From the NCBI GenBank assembly GCA_039177505.1, contig JBCDFR010000001.1, forward strand, positions 124,001 through 188,000: a stretch of DNA of 64,000 nucleotides, given 5' to 3'. Under the pieces are notes generated by a model. The model worked only from the letters and a program-made list of their open reading frames with translations, was not told where the DNA came from and searched no databases. The number at the start of each line of letters is the position of its first letter. Within the stretch, counting starts at the first letter, position 1. Of the stretch, positions 24,293-32,403 are shown one piece after another. This stretch comes from JABSQH01 sp039177505. GTDB taxonomy: Bacteria > Actinomycetota > Acidimicrobiia > Acidimicrobiales > Ilumatobacteraceae. The translations under genes and the position numbers were made by a program.

Positions 24293-25402
24293 GTGCTCAC
24301 ACGGTCCGGGCTCGGCCTGCTGCTGTTCGGGATCGCCGCGGCGGGCCTCGGGCTCTGGTGGAACTACGAAGAACTCATCATCGGCGCGGTTGCGGCGGGC
24401 ACGGTCTTGCTGATGGCCGTACTCGCCGCCCAACGACCGCTGCGGGCAACCGTGACGCGGCGCGTCGACGCGGTGCGGATCGCCCGAGGTGACCCGATTC
24501 CACTCACCTACAAGGTGCGCAACGCAACAGCGTTCAGATCGGGCCGCGCCGTGCTCGTCGACACATGCGACGGCATCGAGGGGCGCGTCGAGTTGGCCCC
24601 GGTAGCGGCGCGCACAGAGGAACTCGTCGACGGCACGATCGCCACCCGCCGTCGCGGCGTCTTCGACATCGGTCCGTTCGACATCGTGCGCATCGATCCG
24701 TTGTGGCTCGCGGTCGGTCGGCGCGCCGACCGGGTCACCGCATCGGCGATCGTGCACCCGAAGGTGTACGACCTGAGCGGCCCTCACGGGGCGGTCCGAG
24801 TCGTAGAAAACGAATCGGTGATTCGCCGCGCCTCCATCGACCCGATGTCGGGATTCGTGTCGATGCGCGAGTACGTCAGCGGTGATGACCCGCGGTTGAT
24901 CCACTGGCCGACGACCGCCCGAGTCGGGACGTTGATGATTCGTGAACATGTCGAAGTTCGGCGCCCCGAGTTCACCGTCGTCCTCGACACCGCCGAGCGG
25001 GTCATCGCATCGGACGACTTCGAGGAGGCGGTCGACGTCGCCGCCACACTCGCCGCCCACGCCATACGCACGGGGCTCGACGTGGTGCTACGAACGACCT
25101 CGCGCGCCCACCCGGGGACGCCAGCCAGTCTCAGGAGCGAACCCTCGGTACTCGACTTGCTGACACCAGTCCGGCGCACCACCGACAACGAGACCGTTGC
25201 GATAGCGACACTGTTCGCCAGCAGCCTGGCACGCAGCGCGGTCCTGATGGTCACTGGGCCAGCGGGCCCCTCGAGCCGCTTCGCGTCGCTCGACCAGATG
25301 GCGACGATTCGCGTTGGCCGTGGCGCCGAAGCGGGAGCAGGCGTGTTGTTCGCGGCCGACGATGCCCGCGACTTCGTCCAGCGGTGGCGATCGTGGATCT
25401 GA
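24293..25402 (+). CDS. DUF58 domain protein
   Basis: A 369-aa membrane-anchored protein. Two N-terminal hydrophobic segments (about 4-22 and 27-47) precede a beta-rich region (VTRRVDAVRIARGDPIPLTYKVRN) and the DUF58 core with REYVSGDDPRLIHWPTTARVGTLMIRE, the family hallmark, and a vWA-like C-terminal part (TVVLDTAERVI). DUF58 proteins are the usual partners of MoxR ATPases. GTG start 2 nt after the moxR stop; the stop overlaps the next ATG (TGATG). Confidence 0.9.
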   Translation: MLTRSGLGLLLFGIAAAGLGLWWNYEELIIGAVAAGTVLLMAVLAAQRPLRATVTRRVDAVRIARGDPIPLTYKVRNATAFRSGRAVLVDTCDGIEGRVELAPVAARTEELVDGTIATRRRGVFDIGPFDIVRIDPLWLAVGRRADRVTASAIVHPKVYDLSGPHGAVRVVENESVIRRASIDPMSGFVSMREYVSGDDPRLIHWPTTARVGTLMIREHVEVRRPEFTVVLDTAERVIASDDFEEAVDVAATLAAHAIRTGLDVVLRTTSRAHPGTPASLRSEPSVLDLLTPVRRTTDNETVAIATLFASSLARSAVLMVTGPAGPSSRFASLDQMATIRVGRGAEAGAGVLFAADDARDFVQRWRSWI

Positions 25403-27462
25403 TGGCACGCGCCCGCTTGGCGATCATCGTCGTGGTCGGGTTGACCCTCGGCGTGCTTGCTTGTGCGGTGTTCGACCGCTGGTTGTGGGCGCTCCCGCTC
25501 GCGGGCGCGCTCCCCGCGACCGCAGCATTGGCCTGGCCCCGACGGACCATCATTCTCGCGCTACTCGGAGTTCTTGCCGCCGTGATCATCGGTGTCGCGA
25601 GTCGAGGAGGAAATGTCGACGACGTCGTCGACGCAGTCACCGCCGGGCCGCAACGCTTGCTGACGACCGAATGGCCGAGCCCCGCGACGCCTGAACTGGT
25701 CGGCGTGGTCGCGCTGTTCATCGCCGCAGCCACAGCCATCTCGGCCGCGCTCGCGGTGCGCCCCCGGTTGCATCTCATGCCCCTCGTTCCCACCGTCATC
25801 GTCTACGTATCGATCGTCGGGCTCAGCGCGCCCGCGGGTGCACAGCTCGGCGGACTGTTGGTGATCGGGATACTGGCAGTTGCATTGGCCGCGCTTCGTC
25901 CCGGCAGTTCGCTCGGAGACCGCGCCGGGTTGCTCATCGGCGAGCGACGTCTCCTGCCGTTGGTCGCCTTCGCTCTGGCGATCGCTGCCCTGGTCAGCGT
26001 GCCCGTGGCGATGTCGGTGCGCGCTGATCCGCGGCGCGCCGACCCACCGGCGCGCACCGCCCCGTTACTCGACCCGATCGAGGCAACCCTCGCACTTCGC
26101 AACCTCGATCCGCCGATCGACGTGCACCGCATCGTGAGCGACGGTCCGACACCGATTCGCTGGCGAACCGCTGCCTTGGCCGACTACGACGGTGAACGTT
26201 GGACGCCTTCGCTGACGGTGCGGCCGATCGGCCAGACCCTCGGTGAGGCCGATGCCACTGCGCAGCGCTACAACATCGCATTTCTCGACGATGACCTCTC
26301 GCTCGTGCCGATGCCCGGACCACCTGTGTCGGTCGATGCCGAGGTGGAGACCGACGCGGCTCGCACGGTGGTCCGCCTCGTCAACCGTCCGACGGAAGCA
26401 CTGGAGATCGAGGCGAATCTGGCGCCGCCTGCCGCCGGCGGGGTCCCGCTGGCGACACGCGAGATCGACGACTCGGTATCGGGACTCACGGAGCTAGCCG
26501 AACAACTGGGCGGCGAGGGCACGACCCTCGAGCAACTCGATCGGATTGCGGCCACCATGCGCGACGAGTTCGTGCTCGACTCGGGCGTCCAGGGCGGGGG
26601 CCTGCAACGGGCACTGATCGACCGATTTCTGCGCGATACCCGCCGTGGCACCGCCGAGCAGTTCGCTGCGGCATACGCCCTGCTCGCCCGTGCCCTTGGG
26701 GCCGATGCCCGCGTCGCTACCGGATTCGTCATCGAGGCAGGATCGACCGATGTCGTCGTGTCGTCAGCGGACGCGCAAGTGTGGCCCGAGCTGGCGCTAG
26801 CCGACGGGCGATGGGTGGTCGCCAATCCAATTCCAGCCGAGGAGGCGCCGGACGCCGATCCGACACCACCCGAGCCGCGAACACAAACTCCAGCCGCGCC
26901 ACAACCACCGATCGCTCCCCCGCCCGAGCCGACCGACCAGAACGACACCACCGGGGCGGCCGACTCGACCAACGACGGCGGAGCGTTGTCGACCGCGTTC
27001 GATCTCGCACTGCGCGCGACTGGCGTCATCGCCACAGCCCTGATGCCGATCGTGATCGGCGCCGCAGCGATCTTGTTCATCAAGGCGCGACGTCGGGCTC
27101 GTCGATTGCGCAGCCGAGCCGCGGCCGACCGCGTGCGCGGTGCATGGGCCAGCGCGACCGATGCTCTCGTCGACGGCGGATTGTCGATCGAGGGCGCCGC
27201 CACCGACCTCGAGATCGCAGGCGCCGGCACGTCCGTCGCCGGCGCGTCGGTGCGCTGGGAGCTCCGCCGGCTGGCCACCCTGTCGAGCGCCGCGACCTTC
27301 GGCGATCCGTCGAGGCTCGATCGGTCGGCCGCCGATGCCGCCATGTATCTCGGCGCAGTGGAAGCGGCAATCGGTGAAGAACGTTCGAGATGGCAGCGAC
27401 TTCGGTGGCGTCTGAGTGTGCGCTCGCTGCGGTCGTCCACCCGCTCGCCCGTCACGGTGTAG
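25402..27462 (+). CDS. TgpA/DUF3488-like membrane protein with degenerate transglutaminase domain
   Basis: A 686-aa protein. About six hydrophobic segments fill residues 5-210; an extracytoplasmic transglutaminase-like domain follows (about 230-480), then a Pro-rich linker (~485-520), one more membrane segment (~545-565) and a cytoplasmic tail. In active relatives the core has G-x-C-E-x-F-A and D-A-H-A-W; here these read GTAEQFAAAYALLAR with Ala418 at the Cys position and DAQVWPE with Gln459 at the His position. The domain is therefore probably non-catalytic. Coupled to DUF58 by TGATG; a GTG at 25384 is an alternative start. Confidence 0.85.
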   Translation: MARARLAIIVVVGLTLGVLACAVFDRWLWALPLAGALPATAALAWPRRTIILALLGVLAAVIIGVASRGGNVDDVVDAVTAGPQRLLTTEWPSPATPELVGVVALFIAAATAISAALAVRPRLHLMPLVPTVIVYVSIVGLSAPAGAQLGGLLVIGILAVALAALRPGSSLGDRAGLLIGERRLLPLVAFALAIAALVSVPVAMSVRADPRRADPPARTAPLLDPIEATLALRNLDPPIDVHRIVSDGPTPIRWRTAALADYDGERWTPSLTVRPIGQTLGEADATAQRYNIAFLDDDLSLVPMPGPPVSVDAEVETDAARTVVRLVNRPTEALEIEANLAPPAAGGVPLATREIDDSVSGLTELAEQLGGEGTTLEQLDRIAATMRDEFVLDSGVQGGGLQRALIDRFLRDTRRGTAEQFAAAYALLARALGADARVATGFVIEAGSTDVVVSSADAQVWPELALADGRWVVANPIPAEEAPDADPTPPEPRTQTPAAPQPPIAPPPEPTDQNDTTGAADSTNDGGALSTAFDLALRATGVIATALMPIVIGAAAILFIKARRRARRLRSRAAADRVRGAWASATDALVDGGLSIEGAATDLEIAGAGTSVAGASVRWELRRLATLSSAATFGDPSRLDRSAADAAMYLGAVEAAIGEERSRWQRLRWRLSVRSLRSSTRSPVTV

Positions 27463-27485
27463 ACGAGCGGCGCCGGGGGTCGCGA

Positions 27486-30400
27486 CTAACCCTCGACCGA
27501 CGTGGCGGTCGCGGAGGCCGTCGTGGTGCTCGCTGGCGTCGGCACGGTCTCGGTGGTCGGCGTGGCGACGGTGTTCTCGGACGTCGGCGGCGGATCCGTG
27601 CTGTTGGTCGACGGCACCGTCGTCGTTGTGGTCGTGGTGGTGGTGGCTTCCGGGATCACCGTCACCGTGACCGTGGCGATCGGAGACAGGTCGCTGCCAT
27701 CGGTGACGCGGTAGGTGAAGCTGTAGGTCCCAGTGTCATCGGTGTCCACGGTGACCCGCAGACCGTCGCGCGTCGAGACCACGCCGGCTGGGTCATCGAA
27801 CTCATCGATCGAGACTTGATCGCCGTCGGGGTCGCCGGCGTCGAGCACGAACGCTTCGGCGATGTCGACCTCGACCGTGATTACCTGATCGCGGGCAAAT
27901 GGCGACTGGTTGATCTGCGGCCCCGCGACGGTCACCGTCGCCGGACTCGAACGATCACCATCGGCGTCTTCGACGACATAGGAGAACGTCGCGGTTCCTT
28001 CCGCGTCACCGGGATCGACCGAAACGGATCGCCCATCGGGGCTGAGCGCAACCGAGCCCGGCCTCCCGTCGGTGAACACGATGGTCGACGGCACCTCGCG
28101 CACCCGCAGTTGACCGTCGGGACCATCTGGGTCGGTGTCGTTGGCCGTCAGATCGATCGTCGCAGGGTTGCCGCTCGACACGTCGATCTGATCGGCGTTC
28201 GCCACCGGGGACGCATTGGTCACGGTGACCGCAATCGGGACGGTACCGGTCAGCCCGCCGGGGTCGGCGACGACGATGGAGAACTCCGTGATGCCGCGTG
28301 GTGCCCCCTCGTCGGGGCGTATCAGCACGACACCGTCTGCGACACCGACCCAACCCGGGGCGCCGACCACGTCGGCGATCGAGAGCGCTTCGTCGTCGGA
28401 GGCCAGCGACCCGACTGGCACTTCTTGTACCGCGCCCCTGCCGAGCCTGAATGCCTGTGGCTGCACCGCAGGCGGCTGGTTGACGTCGATCGTCACGACA
28501 CCGCTCGCTCGCTGCCGACAGCCGTTGACCACGCCGTAGGTCACGGTGACATTGCCGTTCTCACCGGGCGGTGGCGAGTACACGCCGCCGGCAAGCCCTG
28601 CCGGGCTCGCGACGTCGACGATGGTGCCATTCGTCGAGAGCACTGCCAGGTCGACCGCCACCGGTTGCTGGTACCCGGTCTCGATGAACGCGTCCTGCGC
28701 GACGGGTGCCGACTCGGTGCACGGCAGGACAACGATCGACAGCGCTGCCGACGAAGTGAATTCGCCGTCGCTGATCTGATACGGAATCGATGTCGTACCG
28801 GATGCTCCCGGGTCGGCGGTGAACGTCACGCTGCGGTCGCCGTTCAGGCTGGCCGAACCGAGGTCGGGCGACGGTCCTCCGAGCAGGTTGACCTCGAGCG
28901 GGTCGCCGTCGGGATCGATGTCGTTGAACAAGATCGCTGTCGTCACCGTGCCGCCGTTGGCAACCTCGGCAAGGTCGTTTACCGCCTCGGGCGCCCGGTT
29001 GAGCGGCTCCAGCACCGACAGCGTGATCACCGAAGATGCCGTGAGACCTTCGCCGTCGGCGATGGTGTAGTCGGCCACGAGGTCGCCGACGAAGTCCTCA
29101 GCGGGGGTCATCGTGACGAGCGACCCCGAGCGCGTCGCCGAACCATCGCCTGCCACCAGCTCGACCGAAACCAGTTCCAGACCACCGACCGTGTCGTCGG
29201 GATCGACGTCGTTGTCCAGCGGCGCGAATCCGGTCGGTCCACCCGGTCCGAATACGGTGCGCTGATCCGGCAGTGCGATCGGCGGCTCGTTGATGGGCTC
29301 GACGACGATCACCGACAACCGCCCCAAGCTGATCGCGCCATCGGCGTCGCGCACCTGGTAGTTGATCAGCGCGGGACCAAGCTCGAGTCCTGCGGTGAAC
29401 GTGATCGTTTTGCCGTCGCGCACCGCCGTGCCGAGCGACGGCGCCGTCGACGACACGACGGTCAGCGCGGCATCATCGCCGTCGGGGTCGGTGTCATTGC
29501 TCGTGACGTCGATCGATGCCGTCGTCTCTTGCTCGACCGTCAGCCGGTCGCTCACGGCGTTCGGCGGTTCGTTCATCAACTGCGGTTGACGCACCGAGAT
29601 GACAATCGACGCACTCGCGCGCAGGCCCCGGGCGTTGGACACCTCATAGGTGCAGCGGAACGCCCCCGAGCGCCCGGCCGGCGGATCGAAGCGGACCTGG
29701 TTGTCGACTGTGACGACGGCCATCCCACCGGCTGGACAGCCGGGACGGCCAGCAAGGGTCGGCCGACTGCCACTCGGGTCTCCATCGTTGCGCAGCACGT
29801 CGATCGTGACCGGCGTGTCGACGAACGTGAACGTCGAGTCGTCGCGCGCAAACGGCGGTGCGGCAAGTGCCTCGGGGAGCACGGTCACCGTCACGTCTCC
29901 GCTCACCTCGTGACCGTTGCCATCGCTCACCGTGTACGAGAACCGCGCGTTGAGTTCGTCGTCGTCGAGTGTGGCCGGCGTGAATTGCAGACGGTCGGTC
30001 CCGAGCACGTCGACGCGACCGCGTTCACCTTCGGGCGACGTGGCCTCGACAATCACCAGCGGATCTCCGTCGGGATCGACGTCGTTGACCAGAACGTCGA
30101 GCACCACCGATTCGCCAACGACCGCCTTGGCGGTGTCTGCAGTGACCACGGGTGGTCGGTTCGGTTCGATGTCGTCGATCACTCCGACCAACACGGCGCC
30201 GCGCGCCGTATGATCGAACCCATCGGAGATCACGTACTCGAACGGCAACAGCTCAGTTGCGCCGGGCCCGGCGGTCACCGCCAGCTGCTGGCCCTCGACC
30301 TCGACGAGGAGGCCGTCGGGAAGCGGCTCGACCACGTCCAGCTCGAGCCGATCGCCGTCGGGATCGATGTCGTTGACGAGCACGGGCAACACGGTCCGCA

Positions 30401-32252
30401 CGCCTCGTCTGAGACGCAGTGCGTCGGGCTGCGCCATCGGCGGGCGGTTGGCGTCGGCACTGCTGGCAACCTCGACGGTGACCTCGACGTCGTCTCCGAG
30501 CGCGTCGAGCACGTCGAGCGGGCGGTACGTGAAGCGGGCGGTCCCCTCGAAGCCCTGAGATGGAGCGAAGCGCAGTGCTGGGAGTCCCGATGGGCCGACG
30601 GTTTCGGTGACTTCTCCGATGGCCGACGCCCCGACTCCGTCCGGTGGTGCGAACGACCCGATACTCAACGAGTCGCGCTCAGGGTCGACGTCGTTGCGCA
30701 AGACGTCGACGACGACCGCCACACCCGGGCCCGTGTCGGCTTCGTCAGCGATACCCACCGGTGATCCGTTCGTAGCATCGACGGGTAGCAGCTCGACGAC
30801 GACCGCAGACTCGGCACTGCTGCCGTTTCCGTCGACGATCGTGTACGTGAACTCGTCGAGCCCGACGTAGCCGTCCTGTGGTGTGTACACCACGGTCGAG
30901 GCGGTGCCGATCTCGACGGAACCGTGGGCGGCGCGACCCACCTCCGAGACCACAATCGCCTCACCGTCGGGGTCATAGTCGTTGGCGATCACCGAGATGG
31001 CCACGCTGGCGCCTGTACGCGCCGTCACGGCGTCGGGCATCGCCACGGGAGGATCGTCGACGCCGTTGTCGTCGGGCTCGCGCTCCTCGGGCTCGACTGC
31101 CGACGACTCGTCCGCTTCTCCACCGGACCCGCGATTGGACTCACCTTCGTCGACGACGTCGCCGTCCTCGCCGAGGACGAGGATGCCCATTGCGTTCTTG
31201 TCGACCGCCTCGATACCCCACGGGTTGACCGCCCACACGAAGTCCCCGGCAACGTCGTCGACCCACACGAGATCGACGGTCGACGCGACTGACAGGTTGG
31301 CGTCGCTGCGCACGGTGACAGCGACGTCATCCAGGATCTCGCCGCGGCGCCAGTCGAACCGAACAACGGCAGTCGGGCCGCGCTCGACGAGCGCGGCCGC
31401 GTCACCGGCGATCGCCAGCGTGTCGCCGCCCCCGGCTCCAAGACCAGCCACGGTGGCCGTCTCGTCGATGCCACGAGCGGAGACGCACCAGAGTGTGTCC
31501 CCGCTCCCGACCCATGCGCAGCGTCCCGGCGGGCCGGGTTGCTGCAGTACAAGCTCGCTCGGATCGACGTCGGTCGGCAGCTGCTGCCACACTCCGTCGA
31601 CACCCACGAGGACACGCCGTGCGTCTCGGTCGAGCAACACTGGGGTGTTGCCGAGAAGCGAGAGCTCGCCATCGATGACCGCAGGGTCGTACCGCTCGAC
31701 CGATGTCGATGTCGTCCGTCGTAAACCGCCGTCGACCACTGACCACACGCCACCGTCAGGCGCGACGACCGCCGCTGCTCCTGCGACGACGTCGAAGCCG
31801 ATCGTCTCTCCGTCGGCCGGTACGACAGAGCCGGCATCGGTCAGCGGGTCGACCACCACAAGGCCAACCTGGCCAACCCCGGTGAGCGCGTCGCCGCGAC
31901 CGAGCGTGGGCAAGCTCAGCGGTGAGCCGAGTCGCAGCTCGACCGTATCGATGGCCCGGGTCTCTGCGGTCGCATCGTTGATCAAGAAGGCACCAGCAGC
32001 ACCCTGTGCGATCGTCAATGGTTCACCTGACACCTCAGTGTCGAGGCTGGCCAAGGGGCGCCCACCGAAGCCGTCGATCAACACGACCCGTCCGGTCGGC
32101 TGGTGGACGAACCAGCGTGTTGCGCGCGCCGTGGCGGCATCGACCGACTCGACTCCATCGCTGCGCACGATCACGACAACAGCCCCCAGGGCAGCCACGA
32201 CTGCCAAGAGCGCCGCCACGACGTGGCGCCACGACACGGTGTTCGGCGTCAT
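27486..32252 (-). CDS. Giant cell-surface protein with tandem Ig/cadherin-like repeats
   Basis: A 1588-aa protein. An N-terminal hydrophobic anchor (about 10-29) is followed by a ~370-residue beta-propeller-like region (repeats such as GGVWSVVDGGLRRT, DTLWCVSARG), an acidic linker (~385-410), and about ten repeats of ~90-100 residues carrying the Ca-binding-type motif NDxDPDGD (for example NDIDPDGDRLEL, NDVDPDGDPL). The C-terminus is a Thr/Ser/Pro-rich tail with nine consecutive Thr. It is exported, probably anchored by its N-terminus, and spans the wall. Its stop faces the transglutaminase-like gene; its start is divergent from the FtsK/EccC-like gene. Start at 32252 is set by the anchor; the 205-residue upstream frame extension has no support. 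Confidence 0.85.
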   Translation of the reverse strand: MTPNTVSWRHVVAALLAVVAALGAVVVIVRSDGVESVDAATARATRWFVHQPTGRVVLIDGFGGRPLASLDTEVSGEPLTIAQGAAGAFLINDATAETRAIDTVELRLGSPLSLPTLGRGDALTGVGQVGLVVVDPLTDAGSVVPADGETIGFDVVAGAAAVVAPDGGVWSVVDGGLRRTTSTSVERYDPAVIDGELSLLGNTPVLLDRDARRVLVGVDGVWQQLPTDVDPSELVLQQPGPPGRCAWVGSGDTLWCVSARGIDETATVAGLGAGGGDTLAIAGDAAALVERGPTAVVRFDWRRGEILDDVAVTVRSDANLSVASTVDLVWVDDVAGDFVWAVNPWGIEAVDKNAMGILVLGEDGDVVDEGESNRGSGGEADESSAVEPEEREPDDNGVDDPPVAMPDAVTARTGASVAISVIANDYDPDGEAIVVSEVGRAAHGSVEIGTASTVVYTPQDGYVGLDEFTYTIVDGNGSSAESAVVVELLPVDATNGSPVGIADEADTGPGVAVVVDVLRNDVDPERDSLSIGSFAPPDGVGASAIGEVTETVGPSGLPALRFAPSQGFEGTARFTYRPLDVLDALGDDVEVTVEVASSADANRPPMAQPDALRLRRGVRTVLPVLVNDIDPDGDRLELDVVEPLPDGLLVEVEGQQLAVTAGPGATELLPFEYVISDGFDHTARGAVLVGVIDDIEPNRPPVVTADTAKAVVGESVVLDVLVNDVDPDGDPLVIVEATSPEGERGRVDVLGTDRLQFTPATLDDDELNARFSYTVSDGNGHEVSGDVTVTVLPEALAAPPFARDDSTFTFVDTPVTIDVLRNDGDPSGSRPTLAGRPGCPAGGMAVVTVDNQVRFDPPAGRSGAFRCTYEVSNARGLRASASIVISVRQPQLMNEPPNAVSDRLTVEQETTASIDVTSNDTDPDGDDAALTVVSSTAPSLGTAVRDGKTITFTAGLELGPALINYQVRDADGAISLGRLSVIVVEPINEPPIALPDQRTVFGPGGPTGFAPLDNDVDPDDTVGGLELVSVELVAGDGSATRSGSLVTMTPAEDFVGDLVADYTIADGEGLTASSVITLSVLEPLNRAPEAVNDLAEVANGGTVTTAILFNDIDPDGDPLEVNLLGGPSPDLGSASLNGDRSVTFTADPGASGTTSIPYQISDGEFTSSAALSIVVLPCTESAPVAQDAFIETGYQQPVAVDLAVLSTNGTIVDVASPAGLAGGVYSPPPGENGNVTVTYGVVNGCRQRASGVVTIDVNQPPAVQPQAFRLGRGAVQEVPVGSLASDDEALSIADVVGAPGWVGVADGVVLIRPDEGAPRGITEFSIVVADPGGLTGTVPIAVTVTNASPVANADQIDVSSGNPATIDLTANDTDPDGPDGQLRVREVPSTIVFTDGRPGSVALSPDGRSVSVDPGDAEGTATFSYVVEDADGDRSSPATVTVAGPQINQSPFARDQVITVEVDIAEAFVLDAGDPDGDQVSIDEFDDPAGVVSTRDGLRVTVDTDDTGTYSFTYRVTDGSDLSPIATVTVTVIPEATTTTTTTTTVPSTNSTDPPPTSENTVATPTTETVPTPASTTTASATATSVEG

Positions 32253-32389
32253 CGAACGGGCCAGACTAGGGCGCGCGTCGAGGTGACAGTCCTCACGCGG
32301 CAGACAGTCGGTTGGCGGACCCCCACGCGGTGGATATCGGCACGGTCCGGGACCAGCTTGAGCAAGAGACCCGCACTCCGCCGAGCCCC

Positions 32390-32395
32390 TACGAT
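32390..32395 (+). promoter_or_regulatory. -10 box TACGAT, leaderless promoter
   Basis: Lies 8 nt before the ATG at 32404. The 151-bp divergent region 32253-32403 holds nothing else recognisable. Confidence 0.5.
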
Positions 32396-32403
32396 GCGCT
32401 TCG

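Noticed and set aside
27390..30764. A 1124-residue open frame on the + strand
   Set aside because: It is the antisense of the Ig-repeat gene; its Arg/His/Asp-rich composition follows from the GC-rich periodic codons and no family is visible.
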